This document shows, piece after piece, positions 9,173 to 17,451 of a stretch of 64,000 nt of DNA; the first letter of the stretch is position 1; the number at the start of each line of letters is the position of its first letter. The position numbers were made by a program, and so were the translations under genes. Source of the DNA: Pseudomonas kermanshahensis. Its GTDB lineage: Bacteria; Pseudomonadota; Gammaproteobacteria; Pseudomonadales; Pseudomonadaceae. The stretch is taken from positions 1,984,001 through 2,048,000 of the forward strand of contig NZ_JABWRY020000001.1 in the NCBI RefSeq assembly GCF_014269205.2, in the 5' to 3' direction. The notes below the pieces were generated by a model. That model made no database searches. It was given only the letters and a program-made list of their open reading frames with translations, and was not told the origin of the DNA.

Positions 9173-11290
9173 ATGTCGCATTCCAATCGTGACAACCTCA
9201 AGCGCCTGCTGGCCCCACGGCACCTGGCCTTCGTGGGTGGGCGCAGCATGGCCCGTGCCCTCAAGCGCTGTGCCGAAGGTGGCTTTGCCGGCCCGCTGTG
9301 GCTGGTCAACCCGCAACACGCGAGCCTGGAGGGCATCCCTTGCGTGGCGCGGGTGGCAGACCTGCCATGCGCCCCAGACGCGGTGTTCATCGCCACCCAC
9401 CGTGAGCTGACCTTGCAGTGTGTCGCGGAACTGGCCGCCATCGGTGCCGGTGGCGCCATCTGCTACGCCTCGGGCTTCGCCGAAAGCGGTGAACAAGGCC
9501 GTCTGTTGCAGCAGCGCCTGCTTGAGGCCGCTGGCAGCATGGCTTTGCTTGGCCCCAACTGCTATGGCCTGCTCGACTACTTGCATGGCGCGGCCCTGTG
9601 GCCGGTGGCCCATGGCGGCAAGCAGGTGGAGCAGGGCGTGGCGATCCTGACCCAGAGCGGCAATTTTGCCTACAACCTGTCCATGAGTGACCGCTCGCTG
9701 CCGGTGGCCTACATGGCATCGGTCGGCAACCAGGCGCAGTTGGGCGTGGCCGAACTGATGGACGTGCTGCTCGACGACCCACGGGTGACCGCCATCGGCT
9801 TGCACCTCGAGGGGCTGAAAAACGTGCCGGGCTTTGCCCGCGCCGCCTACAAGGCACTGCAACAGGGCACCCCGATCATTGCCCTGAAAACCGGCGTGTC
9901 GCAGATCGGCGCTGAACTGGCGCTCAGCCACACCAGTTCGCTGTCAGGCTCCGATGCCCTGTACGACAGCCTGTTCCAGCGCCTGGGCGTGATCCGCGTG
10001 AGTGGCCCGGTGAGCTTCGTCGAGACCCTCAAGGCTGCCGCCTGTGGCCGTTTGCCGGCCGGCGACCGGCTGATCGCCCTGGCCTGTTCGGGCGGCGATG
10101 CGGGCTTGATCGCCGACTACGCCGAGCGCAACCAGTTGCGCCTGCCCGCGCTGGCGCCAGGGCAGGTGAGGGCACTGGCCCAGGTACTTCCGGCCTACGC
10201 CAACCTGGTCAATCCGCTGGACTTCACAACAGCGATCTGGGGCGATGAAGTGGCCCTGCAACAGATGCTCGACAGCACCCTGGGCGCTGACGCCGATGCC
10301 GCCATGCTGGTGCTCGACTACCCCGCAGCGTTCACCGGTGAGCGAAAGGAATGCGACCTGTTGCTGGCGCTTTACTGCGACGCCCTGGCGCGCCACGGCA
10401 AGATCGGCTTCGTCACCTCGGCGTTCCCCGAGCTGTTGCCAGCCTCGGCCCGTGAGCGCCTGCATGCCCATGGCATCGCCGCGCTGCAAGGCGTGGAAGA
10501 TGGCCTGGCAGCGTGGGGGCGGATCGTGGCGTATCAGCGCAACCGCCAGCGGCTGCTGGAACAGGGCGAGGCGGCGCAGGTGCCGCTGTGCCCACGGCCC
10601 CTCGCAGGTGAAAGCCGCCTGCTAGACGAATGGCAGTCCAAGCAGGCCCTGAGTGCGTTTGGCCTGCCGGTGCCGGGCGGGGTGCTGAGTACCCCGGAGC
10701 ACGCGCTAAACGATGCCACCCGCGTTGGCTACCCGCTGGTGCTCAAGGCGGTCAGTGCGCAGTTGCCGCACAAGACCGAAGCCGGTGCGGTGGCGCTGAA
10801 CCTGCGTGATGCCGCAGCGCTTCAGGCCGCCCTGGCGCAGATGCGCCAGCGCATCTGCGCCAGGGCGCCGGGGGTAGCGTTCGACCAGGTCTTGCTCGAA
10901 CCCATGGCGCCGCCGCCCTTGGCCGAGTTGATCGTCGGCATCAAGCGTGAAAACGACTTTGCCCTGGCCTTGGTGATCGGGGCGGGCGGTGTGCTGGTGG
11001 AGCTGCTTAAAGACAGCGTCAGCCTGTTGCTACCCACCACCGACAGCGCCATTCGCGCAGCACTGCTTCGCCTGCGCAGCGCCAGCCTGCTGCAGGGTTT
11101 TCGGGGTCGCCCGGCTGCCGACCTGGATGCCCTGGTGGCGGCGATCCGCGCGGTGGCCGACTACGCCTGCGAAAACGCCGGGCAGCTGCTGGAACTGGAT
11201 GTGAACCCATTGATGGTCGGTGCCCACGGCACCACCGCGGTCGATGCGCTGATCCGCCTCGGCCAGCCGCAAGGAGATCAGCATGAATGA
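9173..11290 (+). CDS. ADP/AMP-forming acyl-CoA synthetase (acetate-CoA ligase family, fused alpha-beta)
   Basis: A 705-residue fused nucleoside-diphosphate-forming acyl-CoA synthetase. The N-terminal CoA-binding Rossmann part (about 10-130) is followed by ligase-CoA domains with the phosphohistidine-type stretch around LSHTSSLSGSD, and the C-terminal third is an ATP-grasp domain (LVLKAVSAQLPHKTEAGAVAL, then VIGAGGVLVELLKDSVSLLLP). It follows the dehydrogenase by 18 bp and overlaps the next gene by 8 bp. It should make the CoA ester of the carboxylate produced in this operon; 4-guanidinobutyrate is a reasonable candidate given AruH and AruI types downstream, but this is inference. Confidence 0.88.
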   Translation: MSHSNRDNLKRLLAPRHLAFVGGRSMARALKRCAEGGFAGPLWLVNPQHASLEGIPCVARVADLPCAPDAVFIATHRELTLQCVAELAAIGAGGAICYASGFAESGEQGRLLQQRLLEAAGSMALLGPNCYGLLDYLHGAALWPVAHGGKQVEQGVAILTQSGNFAYNLSMSDRSLPVAYMASVGNQAQLGVAELMDVLLDDPRVTAIGLHLEGLKNVPGFARAAYKALQQGTPIIALKTGVSQIGAELALSHTSSLSGSDALYDSLFQRLGVIRVSGPVSFVETLKAAACGRLPAGDRLIALACSGGDAGLIADYAERNQLRLPALAPGQVRALAQVLPAYANLVNPLDFTTAIWGDEVALQQMLDSTLGADADAAMLVLDYPAAFTGERKECDLLLALYCDALARHGKIGFVTSAFPELLPASARERLHAHGIAALQGVEDGLAAWGRIVAYQRNRQRLLEQGEAAQVPLCPRPLAGESRLLDEWQSKQALSAFGLPVPGGVLSTPEHALNDATRVGYPLVLKAVSAQLPHKTEAGAVALNLRDAAALQAALAQMRQRICARAPGVAFDQVLLEPMAPPPLAELIVGIKRENDFALALVIGAGGVLVELLKDSVSLLLPTTDSAIRAALLRLRSASLLQGFRGRPAADLDALVAAIRAVADYACENAGQLLELDVNPLMVGAHGTTAVDALIRLGQPQGDQHE

Positions 11291-12890
11291 GCACTCGATG
11301 ACCGCCGGCCAGGCGCTGGTACGGTTGCTGGCCAACTATGGGGTGGATACCGTGTTCGGCATCCCAGGGGTGCACACGCTGGAGCTGTACCGCGGCTTGC
11401 CCGGCAGTGGCATCCGCCATGTGCTGACGCGGCATGAGCAGGGCGCGGGCTTCATGGCCGATGGTTACGCCCGGGTCAGCGGCAGGCCGGGCGTGTGTTT
11501 TGTCATCACCGGCCCAGGCGTGACCAATGCCGCCACTGCCATCGGCCAGGCCTATGCCGACTCGATCCCGTTGCTGGTGATATCCAGCGTCAACCACACC
11601 GCCAGCCTGGGCAAAGGTTGGGGCTGCCTGCACGAAACCCAGGACCAGCGCGCCATGACCGCGCCGATCACGGCGTTCTCCGCCGTGGCACTGAGCGCTG
11701 AAGACCTGCCCGAGCTGATTGCCCGTGCCTGGGCAGTGTTCGACAGCGAACGCCCGCGCCCGGTGCACATCTCGGTCCCGCTGGACGTGCTGGCCGCGCC
11801 GGTTGCCCGTGACTGGAGCGACGCGGTGGTACGTCGCCCTGGGCGCGGCCAGCCCGACCGGGGCACGCTGGAGCAGGCCGCGCTGAAACTGGCCGCAGCG
11901 AAACGGCCAATGATCATCGCCGGCGGTGGCGCACTGCAGGCCGCCGCGCAACTCGAACAGTTGAGCACTCGCTTGGCAGCGCCGCTATTCACCAGCGTCG
12001 CTGGCAAGGGCCTGCTGCCGCCTGAGGCGCCATTGAACGCGGGTTCTAGCCTGTGCGTCGCGCCGGGCTGGCAGATGATCAGCGAAGCCGATGTGGTGTT
12101 GGCGGTGGGTACCGAAATGGCCGATACCGACTTCTGGCGCGAGCGCCTGCCGCTCAACGGTGAGTTGCTGCGGGTCGACATCGACCCACGCAAGTTCAAC
12201 GATTTTTACCCGTGCGCGGTGGCCTTGCACGGCGATGCTCGACAGACCCTCGACGCTTTACTGGCGCACTTGCCCGAGGTCGAGCGCGACCCTCGCCAGG
12301 CCATCGAAGCGGTGGCCGGCCTGCGCCAGGCCATTCGCACTGGGCACGCACCGTTGCAGGCCATCCATCAGGCCATTCTCGACCGCATCGACTCGGTGCT
12401 GCCAGACGACGCCTTCATCAGCAGCGACATGACCCAACTGGCCTACACCGGCAACTACGCCTTTGCCAGCCGGGCGCCGCGCAGCTGGTTGCACCCCACC
12501 GGTTACGGCACCCTCGGCTATGGCTTGCCGGCGGGTATCGGCGGCATGCTCGCCACTGATCATCGCCCCGGCCTGGTGCTGGTGGGCGACGGCGGTTTCC
12601 TCTACACCGCCCAGGAACTGGCCACTGCGGTCGAGGAACTGGACCGGCCGTTGGTGGTATTGCTGTGGAACAATGACGCCCTTGGCCAGATCCGCGACGA
12701 TATGCTCGGCCTGGATATCGAGCCGGTCGGCGTACTGCCGCGCAACCCTGATTTCATCGGCCTGGCCCGTGCATTTGGCTGCGCGGTGCGTCAGCCACGT
12801 GACCTGGATGCCTTGCAGGCTGACCTGGCCGACGGCTTCGCCACGCCAGGCGTGACCTTTATCGAACTCAAACATACCTGCGTCTGCTGA
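11283..12890 (+). CDS. aruI: ThDP-dependent 2-oxo acid decarboxylase, AruI-like (5-guanidino-2-oxopentanoate decarboxylase)
   Basis: A 535-residue thiamine-diphosphate enzyme of the acetolactate-synthase fold. The activating Glu lies in LTRHEQGAGFMADGYAR, and the Mg/ThDP motif is VGDGGFLYTAQEL followed by LLWNNDALGQIRDD. The overall pattern, especially GKGWGCLHETQDQ, matches the AruI proteins that decarboxylate 2-ketoarginine to 4-guanidinobutyraldehyde in the Pseudomonas arginine transaminase pathway. The matching AruH-type transaminase is two genes downstream, which supports the call. The start overlaps the synthetase stop by 8 bp. A generic acetolactate synthase is unlikely because no regulatory subunit is present. 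Confidence 0.85.
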   Translation: MNEHSMTAGQALVRLLANYGVDTVFGIPGVHTLELYRGLPGSGIRHVLTRHEQGAGFMADGYARVSGRPGVCFVITGPGVTNAATAIGQAYADSIPLLVISSVNHTASLGKGWGCLHETQDQRAMTAPITAFSAVALSAEDLPELIARAWAVFDSERPRPVHISVPLDVLAAPVARDWSDAVVRRPGRGQPDRGTLEQAALKLAAAKRPMIIAGGGALQAAAQLEQLSTRLAAPLFTSVAGKGLLPPEAPLNAGSSLCVAPGWQMISEADVVLAVGTEMADTDFWRERLPLNGELLRVDIDPRKFNDFYPCAVALHGDARQTLDALLAHLPEVERDPRQAIEAVAGLRQAIRTGHAPLQAIHQAILDRIDSVLPDDAFISSDMTQLAYTGNYAFASRAPRSWLHPTGYGTLGYGLPAGIGGMLATDHRPGLVLVGDGGFLYTAQELATAVEELDRPLVVLLWNNDALGQIRDDMLGLDIEPVGVLPRNPDFIGLARAFGCAVRQPRDLDALQADLADGFATPGVTFIELKHTCVC

Positions 12891-12924
12891 CCGCAGCGCA
12901 TCGTCCATAACAAGAGAAACCACC

Positions 12925-14154
12925 ATGCAATTTCGCCGTACGCTCCTCGCTGCCTCCCTGGCCCTGCTGATCACCGGCCAAGCCCCGCTGTATGCCGCGC
13001 CGCCGCTGTCGATGGACAACGGCAGCAACGCGCTGACCGTGCAAAACAGCAACGCCTGGGTCGAGATCAGTGCCAGTGCCTTGCAACACAACATTCGCAC
13101 CCTGCAAGCGGAGCTGGGTGGCAAGTCCAAGCTGTGCGCCGTGCTCAAGGCAGACGCCTACGGCCACGGTATTGGCCTGGTGATGCCGTCGGTGATCGCC
13201 CTTGGCGTACCTTGCGTGGCGGTGGCCAGCAACGAGGAAGCCCGCGTGGTGCGGGCCAGCGGCTTCACCGGGCAATTGGTGCGGGTACGCCTGGCCAGCC
13301 TGAGCGAGCTGGAAGATGCCCTGCAATACGACATGGAAGAGCTGGTCGGCAGCGCCGAGTTCGCCCGCCAGGCCGATGCCATCGCCGAGCGCCATGGCAA
13401 GACTTTGCGCATTCACCTGGCGCTCAACTCCAGCGGCATGAGCCGTAACGGCGTGGAAATGGCCAGCTGGAGCGGGCGAGGTGAGGCACTGCAGATCACC
13501 GACCAGAAGCACCTCAAGCTGGTGGCGTTGATGACCCACTTCGCCGTTGAAGACAAGGATGACGTGCGCAAGGGCTTGGCAGCGTTCAACGAGCAGGCCG
13601 ACTGGTTGATCAAACATGCCAAGCTCGACCGCCGCCAACTGACCCTGCACGCCGCCAACTCCTTCGCCACCCTGGAGGTGCCGGAAGCACGCCTGGACAT
13701 GGTCCGCACCGGCGGTGCGCTGTTCGGCGACACCGTGCCCGAGCGTACCGAGTACAAGCGTGCCATGCAGTTCAAGTCGCGGGTGGCGGCGGTGCACAGC
13801 TACCCGGCTGGCAACACTGTCGGCTATGACCGCACCTTCACCCTGGCGCGCGACTCGCGCCTGGCCAATATCACCGTCGGCTATTCCGATGGCTACCGCC
13901 GGGTGTTCACCAACAAGGGCCATGTGCTGATCAACGGCCACCGCGTGCCGGTGGTGGGCAAGGTATCGATGAACACCTTGATGGTCGATGTCACCGACTT
14001 CCCAGACGTCAAGAACGGCAACGAGGTGGTGCTGTTCGGTAAACAGGCCGGTGGCGAGATTACCCAGGGCGAGATGGAGGAAATCAACGGCGCTTTACTG
14101 GCCGACCTCTACACCGTGTGGGGCAGCTCGAACCCCAAGATTCTCGTCGATTGA
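12925..14154 (+). CDS. alr: Periplasmic broad-specificity amino-acid racemase (alanine racemase family)
   Basis: A 409-residue PLP racemase with an obvious Sec signal peptide (MQFRRTLLAASLALLITGQA, cleavage near PLYA-A), so it acts in the periplasm, unlike cell-wall alanine racemases. The PLP lysine is Lys75 in CAVLKADAYGHG; the tyrosine base is in NTVGYDRTFTL and the C-terminal metal-like loop in VGYSDGYRRVF. It closely resembles the P. putida broad-specificity racemase acting on lysine, arginine and other amino acids. Placement between an AruI-type decarboxylase and an AruH-type transaminase suggests it converts D-arginine or D-lysine to the L form, or the reverse, before catabolism. Confidence 0.92.
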   Translation: MQFRRTLLAASLALLITGQAPLYAAPPLSMDNGSNALTVQNSNAWVEISASALQHNIRTLQAELGGKSKLCAVLKADAYGHGIGLVMPSVIALGVPCVAVASNEEARVVRASGFTGQLVRVRLASLSELEDALQYDMEELVGSAEFARQADAIAERHGKTLRIHLALNSSGMSRNGVEMASWSGRGEALQITDQKHLKLVALMTHFAVEDKDDVRKGLAAFNEQADWLIKHAKLDRRQLTLHAANSFATLEVPEARLDMVRTGGALFGDTVPERTEYKRAMQFKSRVAAVHSYPAGNTVGYDRTFTLARDSRLANITVGYSDGYRRVFTNKGHVLINGHRVPVVGKVSMNTLMVDVTDFPDVKNGNEVVLFGKQAGGEITQGEMEEINGALLADLYTVWGSSNPKILVD

Positions 14155-14176
14155 CCGCATTTGAAGGGAGACTGCC

Positions 14177-15364
14177 ATGCGCTATGCCAAGCTGACCCAA
14201 CGCATCGCCGGTGACGGTGCTGCCGCCTGGGACATCCACTACCGCGCCCTGGCGATGCAGGCCGAGGGCAAGGACGTTTTGCTGCTGTCGGTGGGCGACC
14301 CGGACTTCGACACCCCGGCCCCCATCGTCGAAGCGGCCATCGACAGCCTGCGTGCCGGCCACACCCATTACGCCGATGTACGCGGCAAACTCGCGCTGCG
14401 CCAGGCCATTGCCGATCGCCACCGGCAGCGCAGCGGCCAGCCCGTCAGTGCTGACCAGGTCACGGTACTGGCGGGTGCCCAATGCGCCTTGTTTTGCGTC
14501 GCCCAGTGCGTGCTCGACCCGGGTGATGAAGTGATCGTCGCCGAGCCGATGTACGTCACTTACGAGGCGGTGTTCGGTGCCTGTGGTGCCACGGTGGTGC
14601 CGGTGCCGGTCAAGCCGGAGAACGGCTTTCGGGTGTGCCCGCAGGACGTGGCCGCGCGCATCACCCCACGCACCCGCGCCCTGGCCCTGAACAGCCCGCA
14701 CAACCCTTCGGGCGCGAGCTTGCCGCGCTCGACCTGGGAGGCGTTGGCCGAGCTGTGCGTCGCCCACGACCTGTGGCTGATCTCCGACGAGGTGTACAGC
14801 GAACTGTTGTACGAAGGCGAGCATGTCAGCCCGGGTAGCCTGCCAGGCATGGCCGAGCGCACCGCAACCCTCAACAGCCTGTCTAAATCCCATGCCATGA
14901 CCGGCTGGCGGGTGGGCTGGGTGGTGGGCTCGCCTGAGCTGGCCACGCACCTGGAGAACCTGGCGCTGTGCATGCTCTATGGCTCGCCGGACTTTATCCA
15001 GGACGCCGCCGTGGTGGCCTTGAATCAGCCCTTGCCCGCCCTTGAGGCGATGCGCGACGCCTATCGCCAGCGCCGGGACCTGGTGTGCGAACAGTTGGCT
15101 GGTTGCCCGGGCGTCAAGGCGCTCAAACCCGACGGTGGCATGTTCGTGATGGTCGATATCCGCGAAACCGGCCTCAGTGCCCAGGCCTTCGCTGACCGCC
15201 TGCTGGACCGCGAAGGTGTGTCGGTACTGGCGGGAGAAGCCTTTGGCCCGAGCGCCGCCGGGCATATTCGCCTGGGGTTGGTGGTAGGCGCCGAAGGCTT
15301 GGCCGAGGCGTGCCAGCGCATTGCCCGGTGTGCGGGTGAACTGATGCAAGGAGAACTGTCGTGA
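14177..15364 (+). CDS. aruH: Arginine:pyruvate transaminase-type aminotransferase (AruH-like)
   Basis: A 395-residue class I PLP aminotransferase. Recognisable parts are LLSVGDPDFDTPAPI near the N terminus, the SPHNPSGASLP loop, the PLP aspartate/tyrosine segment LISDEVYSELLYEGEH, and the Schiff-base lysine in LNSLSKSHAMTGWRVGW. The C-terminal arginine is in IRLGLVVG. With the AruI-like decarboxylase in the same operon it most likely transfers the amino group of L-arginine to pyruvate, giving 2-ketoarginine and alanine. The stop overlaps the next start by 4 bp (GTGA). Other basic amino acids could be substrates. Confidence 0.87.
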   Translation: MRYAKLTQRIAGDGAAAWDIHYRALAMQAEGKDVLLLSVGDPDFDTPAPIVEAAIDSLRAGHTHYADVRGKLALRQAIADRHRQRSGQPVSADQVTVLAGAQCALFCVAQCVLDPGDEVIVAEPMYVTYEAVFGACGATVVPVPVKPENGFRVCPQDVAARITPRTRALALNSPHNPSGASLPRSTWEALAELCVAHDLWLISDEVYSELLYEGEHVSPGSLPGMAERTATLNSLSKSHAMTGWRVGWVVGSPELATHLENLALCMLYGSPDFIQDAAVVALNQPLPALEAMRDAYRQRRDLVCEQLAGCPGVKALKPDGGMFVMVDIRETGLSAQAFADRLLDREGVSVLAGEAFGPSAAGHIRLGLVVGAEGLAEACQRIARCAGELMQGELS

Positions 15365-16062
15365 ATGTATTGATCGTCCATGCTCACCCCGAGCCGCAAT
15401 CCTTCACCGCCGCCCTGCGTGACCAAGCGGTGGCTACCTTTCGCGCCCAGGGCCACGCGGTCAAGGTCAGCGACCTGTATGCCATGGGCTGGAACCCGGT
15501 GGCCAGTGCGGATGATTTCGCCACGCGGGAGAACCCCGAGTACCTGGTGTACGCGCTGGAGCAGCGCCTGGGGGTGAAGAGCGGCGCCATTGCCGCAGAT
15601 ATCCAGCAAGAGCTGGACAAGCTGTTATGGGCCGACTTGCTGGTGCTGAACTTCCCAGTCTTCTGGTTCTCGGCGCCGGCCATGCTCAAGGGCTGGATCG
15701 ATCGGGTGCTGGTGTCGGGTGTCTGTTATGGCGGCAAGCGCTTCTACGACCAGGGTGGGCTGGCCGGCAAGAAGGCACTGGTGACGGTGACCCTTGGCGG
15801 GCGTGAGCACATGTTCGGCGAAGGGGCTATCCATGGGCCGCTCGAGGACATGTTGCGGCCGATTCTGCGGGGGACGCTGGCGTACGTTGGCTTCGATGTA
15901 CTGCCGCCGTTTGTGGCCTGGCATGTGCCGTATATCAGCGACGAAGCGCGGCAGGGTTTTCTGCAGCAGTATCAGCAGCGCCTGCAGCAGTTGGCGGATG
16001 ATCAGCCGCTGGTGTTCCCGCGGTTGGCGCAGTTCGATGAGGCGTTGTACCCGTTGGCGTGA
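15361..16062 (+). CDS. NAD(P)H dehydrogenase (quinone), flavodoxin-like fold
   Basis: A 233-residue flavodoxin-like oxidoreductase of the Kef-ancillary/NQO family. It begins MNVLIVHAHPEPQSF, the FMN/FAD-binding loop of the family, and contains LLVLNFPVFWFSAPAMLKGWIDR and the phosphate loop VTLGGREHMFGEGAIHG. The GTG start overlaps the transaminase stop. It is the last gene of the operon and is followed by a REP palindrome. Its role in the pathway is unclear; it may reoxidise NAD(P)H or protect against quinones. Confidence 0.82.
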   Translation: MNVLIVHAHPEPQSFTAALRDQAVATFRAQGHAVKVSDLYAMGWNPVASADDFATRENPEYLVYALEQRLGVKSGAIAADIQQELDKLLWADLLVLNFPVFWFSAPAMLKGWIDRVLVSGVCYGGKRFYDQGGLAGKKALVTVTLGGREHMFGEGAIHGPLEDMLRPILRGTLAYVGFDVLPPFVAWHVPYISDEARQGFLQQYQQRLQQLADDQPLVFPRLAQFDEALYPLA

Positions 16063-16091
16063 ATCAACCCGAGTTTGAGTCGATTGATCCG

Positions 16092-16183
16092 GCCCTATCG
16101 CCGGCAAGCCGGCTCCCACAGTTACCGCACCGACTCTGGATTGTGTGCGATACCTGTGGGAGCCGGCTTGCCGGCGATAGGGC
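16092..16183. repeat. REP palindrome (GGGAGCCGGCTTGCCGGCGA family)
   Basis: Arms at 16092-16120 and 16155-16183 are reverse complements of each other around a 34-bp spacer. This is the classic Pseudomonas REP pair, placed at the end of the arginine operon. Related copies occur at 21907-21993, 30260-30440, 58184-58299 and 61254-61320. Confidence 0.9.
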
Positions 16184-16313
16184 TATGAGTACCTACCAAT
16201 GAGTATCTGCCCAAAAACGACCACCCACACATTCGGGGTATGTTGCCTTCAAGCAAATCCCCCGATAGTGAACCCATCGGCTCGATCCGGAGCAGTCACA
16301 CGATGGAGTTGCT

Positions 16314-17417
16314 ATGCGCAAGGCACTGAAGGTGATTGGCAGCCTGTTGCTGGCGTCGACCGCGACGCAGGCACTGGCGGTAGAGGGGGACAGCGGTAAC
16401 ACGTTAAGGCTGTACAACTGGACCGACTACATCGGCGAAACCACCTTGGCCGACTTCGAGAAGGCCACCGGCATCAAGGTCATCTACGACACCTTCGATG
16501 GCTACGAAACCGTCCAGACCAAATTGCTCACCGGCCGCTCCGGCTACGACCTGGTAATGCTCAACGCCTCCCTGGTACCCCCGTTGATTCAGGCTGGCGT
16601 GTTCCAGCCGCTGAACAAGCAGCAACTGCCCAGCTGGCACAACCTGGATGAGCAGGTGGTGAGCAACCTGCAAGGTTACGACCCCGGCCTCAAGTACTCG
16701 GCTCCCTATACCTGGGGCAGCTCCGGGATCACTTACAACGTCGACAAGATCACTGCGCGCATGCCCGATGCACCGATCGGCTCGCTGGCCATGCTGTTCG
16801 ACCCCAAGATCGTTTCGCGCTTCGCCGACTGCGGTGTCACCCTGATGGACGCGCCGACCGAGGTGATCCCGCTGGCCCTGCAGTACCTGGGCAAGGACCC
16901 CCGCAGCGCAGCGCCCGCCGACCTCAAGGCTGCCGAGCAGCTGCTGATGGGCATTCGCCCGTACATTCGCAAGTTCGACTCGGTCAACTACCTCACCAGC
17001 CTGCCCAACGGCGATGTCTGCCTGGCCCTGACCTGGTCAGGTGACTACGCCACCGCCCAGGCCCGTGCCATAGAAGCGAAAAAGGCCATCAAGCTGGCGT
17101 TCTTCATCCCCAAGGAAGGCTCGCTGATCTGGTTCGACAACCTCTACATCCCCAAAGACGCGCCGCACGCGGCCAATGCTCACCGCTTCATCGAGTTTTT
17201 GCTGCAGCCGCAGACCATGGCCAAGGTCACTGACTTCATCCACTACGCCAACAGCAATGCGGCTGCCACGGCGCTGGTGCACGCCGACATCCGCCAAGAC
17301 CCGGCGATCTACCCCGATGTCCAGACCCGCCAACGCCTGTTCGCCCAGAAGACCCAGAGCCCCAAGGACATGCGCGCCATCACCCGGGTCTGGAGCACGG
17401 TCAAGACCGGTTTCTGA
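16314..17417 (+). CDS. Periplasmic polyamine-type binding protein (PotF/SpuD family), orphan
   Basis: A 367-residue extracellular solute-binding protein with a Sec signal (MRKALKVIGSLLLASTATQA). It has the PotF/SpuD hallmarks LRLYNWTDYIGETTLADFEK, then VIYDTFDGYETVQTKLLTGR with SGYDLVMLN, and PYTWGSSGITYNVDKI. No ABC permease or ATPase genes lie in the window, so it must use components elsewhere or serve another role. It precedes a class III aminotransferase by 34 bp on the same strand, a pairing typical of putrescine and related amine catabolism. Confidence 0.88.
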   Translation: MRKALKVIGSLLLASTATQALAVEGDSGNTLRLYNWTDYIGETTLADFEKATGIKVIYDTFDGYETVQTKLLTGRSGYDLVMLNASLVPPLIQAGVFQPLNKQQLPSWHNLDEQVVSNLQGYDPGLKYSAPYTWGSSGITYNVDKITARMPDAPIGSLAMLFDPKIVSRFADCGVTLMDAPTEVIPLALQYLGKDPRSAAPADLKAAEQLLMGIRPYIRKFDSVNYLTSLPNGDVCLALTWSGDYATAQARAIEAKKAIKLAFFIPKEGSLIWFDNLYIPKDAPHAANAHRFIEFLLQPQTMAKVTDFIHYANSNAAATALVHADIRQDPAIYPDVQTRQRLFAQKTQSPKDMRAITRVWSTVKTGF

Positions 17418-17451
17418 ACACTGCCAAACGATTCCCGCCAAGGAGCTGCCC

